A stretch of 58,591 nt of DNA from an uncultured Oscillospiraceae bacterium (lineage in GTDB: Bacteria; Bacillota; Clostridia; Oscillospirales; Oscillospiraceae): contig CAAFLG010000062.1 in the NCBI GenBank assembly GCA_900763705.1, forward strand, positions 1 to 58,591, written 5' to 3'. Shown here in pieces: positions 1-8,069 of this stretch (within the stretch, counting starts at the first letter, position 1; every line of letters begins with the position of its first letter). The translations under genes and the position numbers were made by a program. The notes beneath the pieces were generated by a model. It was not told the origin of the DNA. It did no database searches and was given only the letters and a program-made list of their open reading frames with translations.

Positions 1-148
1 AATAATTAAGTTACACACGTTAGGGAGTAGTTAGTGATTTTGCGTTTTTCGGCATTCTTCCGTTACAAGTATAAATCCGCCATTTTACCTCTCTGACCAC
101 AGTTGGAATGAGGTCAAGCGCACTTCAAAAATTGAACTTATAACGCAG
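1..148. other. Left-edge intergenic sequence, nothing recognised
   Basis: AT-rich sequence at the window edge. I see no convincing reading frame, RNA motif or repeat in it. It lies downstream of the tRNA-Pro terminator, so it may hold the 3' end or control region of a gene outside the window. Confidence 0.4.
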
Positions 149-173
149 AAAAACCGCCAAAAAGGCGGTTTTT
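149..173 (-). terminator. Rho-independent terminator of the tRNA-Pro unit
   Basis: A perfect 10-bp stem (AAAAACCGCC / GGCGGTTTTT) with an A5 loop lies 11 bases beyond the CCA end of the tRNA. The stem ends in a T-run on the minus strand. Confidence 0.85.
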
Positions 174-183
174 CCAAGAAAGG

Positions 184-259
184 TGGTCCGAGTGACAGGA
201 TTCGAACCTGCGGCATCCTGCTCCCAAAGCAGGCGCGCTACCAACTGCGCTACACCCGG
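184..259 (-). tRNA. tRNA-Pro (anticodon TGG), CCA encoded
   Basis: Read on the minus strand, the sequence folds into a full cloverleaf. The acceptor stem is CCGGGTG/CACTCGG with discriminator A and an encoded CCA. The D arm has GCGC stems, the anticodon stem is CCTGC/GCAGG around the loop TTTGGGA, and the T arm has loop TTCGAAT. Anticodon TGG reads CCN proline codons. It is served by the promoter at 347-374 and ends at the hairpin at 149-173. Confidence 0.95.
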
Positions 260-275
260 TTATTGAGTTTTTTAT

Positions 276-329
276 CCGGCTGGTCGTATTCTCCCAAATG
301 TCGCGCCCTACCAGTTGAGCCACACCCGG
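276..329 (-). pseudogene. Truncated tRNA-Pro(TGG)-like relic
   Basis: The 5' half resembles the intact tRNA-Pro just downstream: the same CCGGGTG acceptor strand, a D-arm-like stretch and the anticodon loop TTTGGGA. After the loop the 3' anticodon strand and the T arm are missing, and only about nine bases separate the loop from CAGCCGG. CAGCCGG could pair with the acceptor strand at 6 of 7 positions. There is no CCA. It lies between the promoter and the intact tRNA, so it is probably transcribed as leader. Confidence 0.7.
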
Positions 330-346
330 ATATTCACTTTTCTGTC

Positions 347-374
347 ATTATACCACGGCGGGGAGGAAAATCAA
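347..374 (-). promoter_or_regulatory. Promoter of the tRNA-Pro unit
   Basis: On the minus strand a TTGATT -35 (369-374) and a perfect TATAAT -10 (347-352) are separated by 16 bp, 18 bp upstream of the tRNA-like relic. Confidence 0.75.
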
Positions 375-686
375 AGATTTTCTGTCTGTGGTCATTCCTG
401 TGGTCAAAGCCGTTTTTGTGCCGCTTTCTGCAATCGGGGAAAATCCCGCAAACGCAGGTGTTGCAAGGCTTTGCGGCATTTCACCATGCCCTGTCCCGGA
501 TATAGCCACGGCACTCCCAAACCAAACGCGACGCCGATTCATTATTCTTAGATGGAGAGTATTATTATAGCAGGTCAAAACACGCATGTCCAGCCCCGTT
601 TTCGGCATTTTCTGCTTATGGCAGAGTGTCCTGAAAAAAGCGGCGGCAGCCGATCGGCACAATGCTCTAAGACTAACAAAATAGAT
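375..686. other. Gene-less stretch between tRNA promoter and amdA terminator
   Basis: About 310 bp without a supportable gene. A 104-codon open frame crosses it on the minus strand, but it has no ribosome binding site, runs through the tRNA promoter and shows no motif I know. A TATAAT at 565-570 (minus) has no good -35. The position beside a tRNA gene with a relic copy would suit an old integration scar, but nothing in the sequence proves this. Confidence 0.35.
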
Positions 687-719
687 GATCCGGCTGCGCG
701 CGATTGCGGCAGCCGGATC
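687..719 (-). terminator. Terminator after the acetamidase gene
   Basis: An 11-bp perfect stem (GATCCGGCTGC / GCAGCCGGATC) lies just downstream of the minus-strand stop at 756 and is followed on that strand by a T-rich tract. Confidence 0.8.
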
Positions 720-755
720 GTTTATTCATGAAGGTTTCTTGGAAACGCAATGCGC

Positions 756-1646
756 TTACAGCGTGCGGATGCGATTGTCAAACTTCGGCACGCGAATGCG
801 GATGGTCACGTTATCATCCACGACCTCGCTGATCTGCGCGTCGCAGGTGGCGCTCATCAGGCGATAAGCGTCCGGGAAGTTCAAATCAAACTTCTTCATC
901 AGGAAGTTGACCGCATCCTCGGTGCCGACCTTGACGCTTTCCTCCAGCGTGCGGCGGGAAGCAAGGAAGTACAGGCTGTCCGCCGTTTCGATGACCGGGC
1001 GCTCAATGGGGCGGTTGTGGTAGACCGTAACGCGCAGGCACATACGCCCCGCGATCTCGATGCCCGTGCCGGAAAGCTCGCCGTCGCCCATGCAGGCATG
1101 CATATCGCCCACAGCAAGCCCGGCGCCCTCGGCATTAACAGGAAAATACACGCGCGAACCGACGCGGACCAGCTTGGTGTCCATGTTGGCACCGTGATCC
1201 TCGGGGACGGCGCAGTGGATCTCGCCGTTCTTGGTTGCCACACCCATCACGCCGATCATCGGCGTCAGGGGCAGCTTGATATCATCGGAAAAATATGCGA
1301 AGCCATCGTGCACGGGAATGATCTTGGTGTTCGGCTCCGTGATATGATCACCCAGCACGCCGAGTCCGACCGATGTGACCATCACGCCCTGCGGCGCAAG
1401 GTCGATCGCCATAACTTCCACGCAAAGGGTATCGCCGGGGTGCGCACCGCTGATCGCGATTGGGCCTACGGCGCAGTCCATGATGCCGATGTCAATATCC
1501 GGGCGCTTGACGCTTTCGTCGGTGATCTGACCGCTATAGCAGTCGTCGCACTCGACCCAGAAGGTCTCTCCGTCCTCGACGGTATAGTTTGCGGGATTTG
1601 TCGGGTTGAAGTGGAAGATCACTTTATCTTTCGGGATCACACGCAT
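756..1646 (-). CDS. Acetamidase/formamidase family protein
   Basis: A 296-residue protein of the FmdA/AmdA family, cytoplasmic enzymes that hydrolyse short amides such as formamide or acetamide to ammonia and the carboxylate. Family-like stretches are visible: an N-terminal beta-rich part with the GDTL segment, the central GVMG and CAVPEDHGANMD region (His and Asp likely metal or active-site ligands), and GDMHACMGDGELSGTGIE, the usual signature. The length fits the short bacterial members. The ATG is preceded by GGAAGGA at good spacing. It follows the amino acid permease by 21 bp, so the two are probably co-transcribed. The true substrate is unknown; other members act on larger amides. Confidence 0.85.
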   Translation of the reverse strand: MRVIPKDKVIFHFNPTNPANYTVEDGETFWVECDDCYSGQITDESVKRPDIDIGIMDCAVGPIAISGAHPGDTLCVEVMAIDLAPQGVMVTSVGLGVLGDHITEPNTKIIPVHDGFAYFSDDIKLPLTPMIGVMGVATKNGEIHCAVPEDHGANMDTKLVRVGSRVYFPVNAEGAGLAVGDMHACMGDGELSGTGIEIAGRMCLRVTVYHNRPIERPVIETADSLYFLASRRTLEESVKVGTEDAVNFLMKKFDLNFPDAYRLMSATCDAQISEVVDDNVTIRIRVPKFDNRIRTL

Positions 1647-1667
1647 GACATCTGTCCTTCCTTTCCC

Positions 1668-2891
1668 TTACCAACCTGCCGGCAGGATGCCGATCATGGA
1701 GCAGATGAAGTAGATGGCCGCAAGGCTGAAGATCACGATGATCATGCCCTGCACTGCGGGATGCGCGTACCAACCGCACTTCCACTCCGGCTCGATATCG
1801 CCCTTCTTGCGGGCGTTGTTGAGCATCAGAACGGGAACGATCGACATAATCACGCCGCCGAAGGTACCGGCCCAGCCAATGGCGTCAACAAAGCTGACAA
1901 GACCGGCGTAGGCAAGGATGAACGGTGGAAGCACCGTGCAGGCGATGGCGATGAGACGGGTCTTGGTGTCCTTCTCATCCTTGAGCTTGAACATATCGAC
2001 GATGTTCGTGAGCATGGAACCGCCGACCGCCCAATAAGAGGTCATCATGGCGCAGAGGGCAAAAATGTTGGCGGTATAGAGTGCCCAGGTACCGAGTGCC
2101 TGACCCCAGGCGAGCGTAGCGACCTGTGTGACCTCCTCCGCGCCGGTCAGAGAGAGAACGGCAAGGGGAACAACGGCCAGCAGCACGCCGGTGATGAACA
2201 TACCGAGAATGATGGCAACCGGGAGCTTCTTGGGCGTGTGGCGCATACCGCGCGCCAGCTCAGGCACGGCATACTGCGCGATGTAGCAGAAAATAGCGCT
2301 GCTGAGAAGGGGAACGGCATAGGTCCAGTTTGCGTATACGGCGCGGGAGACATCCGCCTTGCCGGAGAGGAAGGATGCAATCACAATGATGCCGAGCAGC
2401 ACGACCATGCCCGTGGACATGAATTTCTCCCAAAGGCCGGTGGCTTTGAGGCCGAACCAGACGACCAGCACACAGGGAACGGTGAACAGCAGGCTGCCCG
2501 CCCAGTTGGGGAGACCGAGCAGTGTGCAGAGGATGTTGCCGGAACCTGTCGTGTAGGCGACCATGCAGCCGATGGAGTTCGCGCAGACAGAGATGAAGAT
2601 CAGGACCGAGCCGACCTTACCGACATATTTTTCCGCAAGGCCGGGCAGCTGCAGGGGCTTTTTTGTACGCAGTGCGGACTCCGCCACATAGAGCATGGAG
2701 AACGTGGTGAACAGACCGGCCACCGCCAGCCAGAGCACCAGGATCGGCCATCCCGCAAGGCGGGAAGAATATGCAAGGCCGAGTATACCGGAACCGACAT
2801 TGGCACCCACGATGATCGCTACCGCCTCATAAAGCGTGAGCTTTGTCACCTTGAGCGCGCCTTCTTCGACGTGCAGGTTTTTTTCTTCCAT
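1668..2891 (-). CDS. Aromatic/hydroxy amino acid permease (HAAAP-like)
   Basis: A 407-residue integral membrane protein with about eleven hydrophobic segments. The first segment carries the glycine-rich motif VGANVGSGILGLAY, typical of the APC superfamily and close to the Trp/Tyr/Ser (HAAAP) branch. A substrate:cation symport role at the cytoplasmic membrane is expected from the family. The start is clear, with TTAGGAGG eight bases before the ATG. It is the first gene of a two-gene unit with the amidase, so imported amino acid and amide hydrolysis might belong to one nitrogen-scavenging path (inference). The substrate cannot be told from sequence alone. Confidence 0.75.
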   Translation of the reverse strand: MEEKNLHVEEGALKVTKLTLYEAVAIIVGANVGSGILGLAYSSRLAGWPILVLWLAVAGLFTTFSMLYVAESALRTKKPLQLPGLAEKYVGKVGSVLIFISVCANSIGCMVAYTTGSGNILCTLLGLPNWAGSLLFTVPCVLVVWFGLKATGLWEKFMSTGMVVLLGIIVIASFLSGKADVSRAVYANWTYAVPLLSSAIFCYIAQYAVPELARGMRHTPKKLPVAIILGMFITGVLLAVVPLAVLSLTGAEEVTQVATLAWGQALGTWALYTANIFALCAMMTSYWAVGGSMLTNIVDMFKLKDEKDTKTRLIAIACTVLPPFILAYAGLVSFVDAIGWAGTFGGVIMSIVPVLMLNNARKKGDIEPEWKCGWYAHPAVQGMIIVIFSLAAIYFICSMIGILPAGW

Positions 2892-2985
2892 TGAGCTTTC
2901 CTCCTAAAACGTTGGGAGATAGGTTTTGCAGCCTCGCTCCTCTTGTGATTCATTTTACCGGATCAAGGACAACAAAAAGACAACA

Positions 2986-3019
2986 AAAATGCAGAGCATT
3001 TCGATCGCCTCTGCATTTT
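2986..3019 (-). terminator. Terminator after the SARP-type response regulator
   Basis: An 11-bp inverted repeat (AAAATGCAGAG / CTCTGCATTTT), with T-rich sequence following on the minus strand, lies 18 bp past the regulator stop. Confidence 0.75.
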
Positions 3020-3037
3020 CGCCGTTTTTGATAGTTT

Positions 3038-3862
3038 TTAGCGAATGATTTCAGTCATCTTGCCCTGCAGCGATGCCGTCGTGATCTCCGCCCAGCTATA
3101 CTGCGTCATAAACTCTCCGACAAAAGCATTGATCGCCGAAGATTCGCCGTTGAGAAACTGATAATAATCACAGGAAAACTTTTCTGTATCCACGCTGAGT
3201 TGATTCCGCCCCTTGATGACCGCATCTTCGCAATCCACCTTTCGCAAGGTTCGCATCATATCAGACTTAAAGGTTTCGATCTGATTTTTCAGCGCGCTGC
3301 CGTATTCCCGGTCCTCATAGAGAATGGCCGCACATTCCCGGATGCTGCAGGCCGAACCGCGGCGAAATACCAGATACGCAAACAGCTCCTTGCTCTTTGC
3401 GCGGGCAAATTCGAGCGGTTTTCCCTCATAAAACACTTCAAAATTGCCGAAGCACTGGACACGTAGGGAAAGCTCCTTCCTCACAGGCACTGTGGTCAGG
3501 CCGATATTACGAAGTTCCTCCTCGATTGCCTCGGCCGTAACAGGCTTCATCAGGTAGCCGCGTGCATGGAGGGAATAGGATTCCAGCGCATACTGCGAAT
3601 AAGCCGTAACAAAAATGATCTCGAGCGCCGGGATCGTCTTTTTCAATTCCAGTGCAAGGTCCAGTCCCGTCCAACCGCGCATCTGAATGTCCAGGAAGGC
3701 GATATCCGGAAGGATCTCCCCCGTTCTCACCGCCTCAAGCGCTTTCGTCGGATCGGTATAGGCGCGAACCGCTGCTGCCGGCTCGGCAGCTTGCAGCGCC
3801 GCTGTCAGATCGCTCAGCGCCAAAGATTCATCGTCAACAGCCAACAAGCAAAGTTCCATCAT
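3038..3862 (-). CDS. Response regulator with SARP/BTAD-like output domain
   Basis: A 274-residue two-component regulator. Residues 1-125 are a receiver with the acidic pair DD at 10-11, the phospho-acceptor Asp near 58 (FLDIQM) and Lys in YLMKP. The C-terminal half begins LSLRVQCFGNFEV and continues FARAKSKELFAYLV, the pattern of the winged-helix domain of SARP-type activators followed by a bacterial-transcriptional-activation-like helical part. I start it at the ATG at 3862 because AAAGGAGAG precedes it and it overlaps the kinase stop as ATGA; a longer upstream frame has no support. It is translationally coupled to the kinase gene. The neighbouring permease/amidase unit is a plausible but unproven target. 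Confidence 0.85.
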   Translation of the reverse strand: MMELCLLAVDDESLALSDLTAALQAAEPAAAVRAYTDPTKALEAVRTGEILPDIAFLDIQMRGWTGLDLALELKKTIPALEIIFVTAYSQYALESYSLHARGYLMKPVTAEAIEEELRNIGLTTVPVRKELSLRVQCFGNFEVFYEGKPLEFARAKSKELFAYLVFRRGSACSIRECAAILYEDREYGSALKNQIETFKSDMMRTLRKVDCEDAVIKGRNQLSVDTEKFSCDYYQFLNGESSAINAFVGEFMTQYSWAEITTASLQGKMTEIIR

Positions 3863-5235
3863 TCGCTCTCCTTTCGATATTTGGGGATGCACATCGTCAC
3901 ATTTGTTCCCTTGTCGATCCCGCTTTCGATCTCCATGTGCCCACCGCACACCGCGGCAAGGCGCTCACGGACGTTCCACAAGCCGATATGCTTGCCGCCC
4001 GCCGCAAGCTGCTCTGCATCAAACCCGATGCCGTCATCCGAAACAGTCACGACGAAATCCGACTCGGTCTCGCTTGTAGAGATGATCACCGTCCCGCCCT
4101 GAAGCCGCTGCATCACGCCGTGGCGCACCGCGTTTTCGACGATCGGCTCCAACGTGAGCGGCGGCAGGGAGAATTGCGTGACCGGCGTGTTGAAAAGGAC
4201 GGTCAGATCCCGGCCAAAGCGCATTTTTTCCAGATCAACATAGTGTTTGGTATGCTGTAGTTCCTGCAAAAAAGGAATGCAGCCGGTATTGCTCAACGAA
4301 TCGAGATTCCCTCGCAGGTAGAGGGTAAAATCCGTCAGCGCGCTCTCAGCCTTGCGCGCGTCAATGCGGCAGAGCGCGCGAATGCTGGTGAGCACATTGT
4401 AAAGAAAGTGCGGCTGTATCTGGCTGATCATAATGGAGATACGCTGCTGCAAGAGCTGCTCTTCCTGCTGCTTTTCGTATTCGATCTGCACAGTGATATA
4501 TATCTGGATGAGACAAAACGCCACAACGACATGAGCCAGTGTGATCTCCCCGATGACCGTGTCAACCACTACCGCGGCAGCCACCAGCAGCTCATAGAAA
4601 AGGAAAGAGATCGCCTTGCGGTTGGTCAGCATCCTCCTGAAGTTCAGAATGATGCCGATGTTGACCACCATCGGCATGGCCAAAAAGAAGAAGTAAAGCC
4701 ACGGGTGATCCGACAGATGCCACGGGGCATTCTGAGAGCGCGATGTGATGACAGAGATCATCACGAGCAGAAATCCATCCGCGCTGAGGCCGGTCATCAA
4801 AACGGTATATCGCTGCAATTCCTTCGAGTCTTCATTGATGTAACTGATGAGATAGGTGCTGTAAAAAATGAGCAGTGGAAATGCCGAGGCGTAGCAGACA
4901 AAATAGCAGGTCTCGCGAAGCTGCGGAAGGGCAGGAAGAAAATCAAGCCCGATCCCCCAATAGATCACATCGCTCAAAAGCCCAATGGTGTTGATCGCCA
5001 GCATCCAGAGGAAATAGGAGCGAAAGCGTCTGCGCGAATGACTGCCAAAGACCACGCTTGCATAGGTCGAGGTCGTCAGGATGGCGCAGACGAGTTCCAG
5101 TACCACGCCGACCGGCGTGAGCGGATTTTCCGGAACATCACCGCGCGCAATGGCCAGAAACGTCACGACCAGCAACACCGCAACAACACAGATCGTTATC
5201 AGGCAGCCGATAGCAGTGGCGGTCCTCTGTTTCAT
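3859..5235 (-). CDS. LytS-like sensor histidine kinase
   Basis: A 458-residue membrane sensor kinase. The first ~250 residues contain about seven hydrophobic segments (7TM-type sensor). The His_kinase segment has QPHFLYNVLTSIRALCR, in which the His after QP is the phospho-site. The HATPase_c segment has ENAVRHGV (N box) and DDGIGFD (G1). The ATG has a GGGGGAGA site. The coding end overlaps the regulator gene by four bases, as is usual for a cognate pair. The signal is unknown. Confidence 0.88.
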   Translation of the reverse strand: MKQRTATAIGCLITICVVAVLLVVTFLAIARGDVPENPLTPVGVVLELVCAILTTSTYASVVFGSHSRRRFRSYFLWMLAINTIGLLSDVIYWGIGLDFLPALPQLRETCYFVCYASAFPLLIFYSTYLISYINEDSKELQRYTVLMTGLSADGFLLVMISVITSRSQNAPWHLSDHPWLYFFFLAMPMVVNIGIILNFRRMLTNRKAISFLFYELLVAAAVVVDTVIGEITLAHVVVAFCLIQIYITVQIEYEKQQEEQLLQQRISIMISQIQPHFLYNVLTSIRALCRIDARKAESALTDFTLYLRGNLDSLSNTGCIPFLQELQHTKHYVDLEKMRFGRDLTVLFNTPVTQFSLPPLTLEPIVENAVRHGVMQRLQGGTVIISTSETESDFVVTVSDDGIGFDAEQLAAGGKHIGLWNVRERLAAVCGGHMEIESGIDKGTNVTMCIPKYRKESE

Positions 5236-5412
5236 GTGAGTGTCTCCCCCTTTGTGTCATCTGTCCGGGACATTCTACCGCATTTGTCCCGCAGATTCAA
5301 TTTCAAGATGTTCATGCGGCAAAAAAATCAGCGCCCCCGCTGAGTGCGGTTCTCCTTTTGAACCGAGTTCTGAACATGACCGCTTCCGGAACACATCCGT
5401 TAAAAAGCAAAG

Positions 5413-5450
5413 AAAAAGAAGCACTTACGGCAACGTAAGTGCTTCTTTTT
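5413..5450. terminator. Bidirectional-looking terminator downstream of the pyrophosphatase gene
   Basis: A 17-bp perfect stem (left arm 5413-5429, right arm 5434-5450) with A-run and T-run flanks. It lies 40 bp beyond the pyrophosphatase stop on the minus strand. Confidence 0.85.
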
Positions 5451-5490
5451 TGCGTTGGTTCAAAGCGTCAGGTCAGCTTCGCTCGCTCCA

Positions 5491-7584
5491 TCAGAAGAGA
5501 TGGAAGCTTGCGATCAGACCGGAGAAGACGATGGAGACCATCGAGAGGAGCTTGATGAGGATGTTGATGGACGGGCCGGAGGTATCCTTGAACGGGTCGC
5601 CCACGGTGTCGCCGACGACGGCAGCCTTGTGCTGCTCGCTGCCCTTGCCGCCGTGATGGCCGGATTCGATGTACTTCTTGGCGTTATCCCACGCGCCGCC
5701 GGAGTTCGCCATGAAGATGGCGAGGATGAAGCCCGTGACGAGCGCGCCGCAGAGCATGCCAACCACGCCGCTGCCGCCGAGCACAAGGCCGACGACGATG
5801 GGAGAGATGATGGCAAGAAGCGTCGGCGCGACCATTTCCTTCAGGCTCGCGCGGGAGCAGAGATCCACGCAGCGGGCATAGTCGGGATCGGCGTGACCCT
5901 CCATGATACCGGCGATCTCGCGGAACTGGCGGCGCACTTCAACGACGACGCTCTGCGCGGCGCGGCCGACGGCGTTCATCGTCATGGCGGAGAAAACAAA
6001 CGGCAGGCACGCGCCGATGAAGATACCGACGAGCACGGTCGGCTCCATGAGCGAGAGGCTGTAGTCGCCGCCCGCAGCGTCGAGCTTTTCGATGAAGTTT
6101 GCAATGAAGGCGAGCGCCGTCAGCGCGGCGGAACCGATGGCAAAGCCCTTGCCGGTCGCGGCGGTGGTGTTGCCGAGGGAGTCGAGCGCGTCGGTGCGCT
6201 CGCGGACCTCTTCGGGAAGGCCCGCCATCTGCGCGATGCCGCCCGCGTTATCGGCAACAGGGCCGTAAGCGTCGGTGGAGAGGGTGATGCCGAGGGTCGA
6301 GAGCATACCGACCGCGGCGAGGGAAATGCCGTAAAGACCCAGCTCCGTGTTGCCGGCGTAGCCGATGGTGGAGCAGAAGTAGGCGACGAGAATGGCGATG
6401 CCGACGATGATGATGGGCATTGCCGTGGAGAGCATACCAAGGCCGACGCCGCTGATGATGATGGTGGCGGAGCCGGTCTCGCTGCTGGCGGCGAGGTTCT
6501 GCGTCGGCTTATAGGTATCGGAGGTGTAGTACTCCGTCACGCGGCCGATCAGAACGCCCGCAAGAAGACCCGCGAGAATGGCGAGCCACAGCCCGTAGAA
6601 CGCGCTGCCGAGCAGGAAGCGCACGACGAAGAAGCTGACGACCGCCACGGTGACGGCGGAGAAGTTCGTGCCGCGGCCGAGCGCCTTGAGCAGATACTTC
6701 TGGTCGGCGTCCTCCTTCGTCTTGACGAGGAAGGTGCCGATGATGGAGCAGAGCACGCCGACGGCGGCGATGATGAGCGGGATGGCAACCGCGTACACGC
6801 GGTCGATCTGCGGGATCTGGTTGAACGCCAGCACGCCCAGCGCGCAGGTGGAGGTGACGGAACCGACATAGCTTTCATAGAGGTCGGCGCCCATGCCCGC
6901 AACGTCGCCCACGTTATCGCCGACGTTATCGGCGATGGCGGCGGGGTTGCGCGGGTCATCCTCGGGGATGCCTGCCTCGACCTTGCCGACAAGGTCAGCG
7001 CCGACGTCGGCTGCCTTGGTGAAGATGCCGCCGCCCACGCGGGCAAAGAGCGCCATCGAAGAAGCGCCCATACCGAAGGTGATCATGGCGGCGGTGATCT
7101 CCTCGAGCGAGGAGTGGAAGATGAGCTTCATCACCGCATACCAGAGGGAGATATCAAGGAGTCCCAGGCCGACGACCGTAAAGCCCATGACACTGCCCGC
7201 GGAGAAGGCGATGCGCAGGCCGCGGTTGAGTCCCTCCTGCGCGGCGGCCGCCGTGCGGCAGTTGGCGCGCGTGGCGATCGTCATGCCGATGAAGCCGGAC
7301 AGGCCGGAGAAGAAGCCGCCGGTGACGAAGGCGAAGGGCACGAACCAGGTAACAAAGCCGGCCGCCGCCATGCCGCAGAGCACGGCGAACATGCAGGCGA
7401 AGAAGATGGCAACCGTGCGGTACTGACGCTTGAGGAATGCAGAAGCGCCCGTGCGGATGGCGCGGGATATCTTTTGCATCAGCGGCGTGCCCTCGGAAAA
7501 GGCGAGGACTTTTTTGCTTTGCAGCCACGCAAATACGAGCGCCGTAATGCTGGCTACCAGACTGACCAGATAAAGATCGTTCAT
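5491..7584 (-). CDS. hppA: Membrane-bound ion-translocating pyrophosphatase, K+-dependent type
   Basis: A 697-residue multi-span pump that couples PPi hydrolysis to H+ or Na+ export. The PPi/Mg site is plain: DVGADLVGKVE, then EDDPRNPAAIADNVGDNVGDVAGMGADLYESY-type sequence at ~200-250, and DAYGPVADNAGG further on. The segment GNTTAATGKG carries Ala where K+-independent enzymes have Lys, so this is the K+-dependent subfamily, which includes Na+ pumps, Na+/H+ pumps and H+ pumps; the ion cannot be settled by eye. The length is normal. AGAAGGAG precedes the ATG. It is monocistronic, with its own promoter, a ~160-nt structured leader and a strong terminator. Confidence 0.95.
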   Translation of the reverse strand: MNDLYLVSLVASITALVFAWLQSKKVLAFSEGTPLMQKISRAIRTGASAFLKRQYRTVAIFFACMFAVLCGMAAAGFVTWFVPFAFVTGGFFSGLSGFIGMTIATRANCRTAAAAQEGLNRGLRIAFSAGSVMGFTVVGLGLLDISLWYAVMKLIFHSSLEEITAAMITFGMGASSMALFARVGGGIFTKAADVGADLVGKVEAGIPEDDPRNPAAIADNVGDNVGDVAGMGADLYESYVGSVTSTCALGVLAFNQIPQIDRVYAVAIPLIIAAVGVLCSIIGTFLVKTKEDADQKYLLKALGRGTNFSAVTVAVVSFFVVRFLLGSAFYGLWLAILAGLLAGVLIGRVTEYYTSDTYKPTQNLAASSETGSATIIISGVGLGMLSTAMPIIIVGIAILVAYFCSTIGYAGNTELGLYGISLAAVGMLSTLGITLSTDAYGPVADNAGGIAQMAGLPEEVRERTDALDSLGNTTAATGKGFAIGSAALTALAFIANFIEKLDAAGGDYSLSLMEPTVLVGIFIGACLPFVFSAMTMNAVGRAAQSVVVEVRRQFREIAGIMEGHADPDYARCVDLCSRASLKEMVAPTLLAIISPIVVGLVLGGSGVVGMLCGALVTGFILAIFMANSGGAWDNAKKYIESGHHGGKGSEQHKAAVVGDTVGDPFKDTSGPSINILIKLLSMVSIVFSGLIASFHLF

Positions 7585-7747
7585 AGTGTTCTCCTTCTCT
7601 TATATAAGATTTTGCCGATCACACTGTTACGGCGCTCCCGCCCCGCGGCGGTCGCCCCGTCAACGACATCTCAAAGCGGGTCAATTATTGTCATCTGCAA
7701 TAATTGGCAACGGCTTTTGCCCTGCCGTATTGCCCCGAATGATGGGT
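7585..7747 (-). promoter_or_regulatory. Structured 5' leader of the pyrophosphatase gene (candidate cis-regulatory RNA)
   Basis: The predicted transcript has about 163 untranslated bases. They contain a hairpin at 7706-7734 (GGCAA/TTGCC plus CGGC/GCCG with a 2-nt bulge), a perfect 8-bp hairpin at 7683-7705 (AATTATTG / CAATAATT), and GC-rich pairings further down (for example GGCG 7631-7634 with CGCC 7653-7656). A leader this long and structured suggests a riboswitch or attenuator, but I do not recognise a named class. Confidence 0.45.
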
Positions 7748-7753
7748 GATATG

Positions 7754-7759
7754 ATTATA
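7754..7759 (-). promoter_or_regulatory. Extended -10 promoter of hppA
   Basis: On the minus strand TGCTATAAT gives a perfect -10 with the TG extension. The -35 region is poor, as is common with extended -10 promoters. Confidence 0.65.
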
Positions 7760-8016
7760 GCACAGCGCATATCCGTTTTCCACTTATTTTTATTAGGCAC
7801 ATTCGACTTTTTCTTATCATTTCTCTTCCAAAACTTCTTATTGATTTTATAAATAAACCATATCCGCTTGCCCCCCGACCACCTTCGCGGTGCTTGAGGT
7901 CCGCGATTTATTTAATACTTTTGTAACATTTATCCCCCATCTTTGTTAACAAGCGTCCTTTATCTTTATTCTTGCAAGAGACAATAGCTTCTTTTCATCC
8001 AATCTTCCATCTTATA
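7760..8016. other. AT-rich intergenic stretch upstream of hppA
   Basis: About 255 bp with no supportable gene. It is markedly more AT-rich than its neighbours. A small GC hairpin (CACC-TTCG-GGTG) lies near 7885, and AT-rich runs flank it. It could hold upstream elements of the hppA promoter; I see no known RNA motif. Confidence 0.35.
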
Positions 8017-8048
8017 AGAAAAGGGACGCCGCAAGGCGTCCCTTTTCT
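8017..8048. terminator. Terminator after the membrane protein gene
   Basis: A 14-bp perfect stem (AGAAAAGGGACGCC / GGCGTCCCTTTTCT) with loop GCAA, 22 bp past the minus-strand stop at 8070. Confidence 0.85.
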
Positions 8049-8069
8049 ATCTTCATATTATCTTTCCCC

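Noticed and set aside
348..662. A 104-codon minus-strand frame near tRNA-Pro as an integrase remnant
   Set aside because: No ribosome binding site, no recombinase residues, and it crosses the tRNA promoter.
750..2894. Very long open frames on the plus strand antisense to the amidase and permease genes (also 5455-7749 and 26970-29294 antisense to hppA and the PBP gene)
   Set aside because: They run exactly opposite genes with strong family motifs, have no family features themselves and arise from the GC-rich codon bias.
7585..7759. Fluoride (crcB) or other named riboswitch before hppA
   Set aside because: I could not match the known consensus by eye, so I list only a structured leader without a class.
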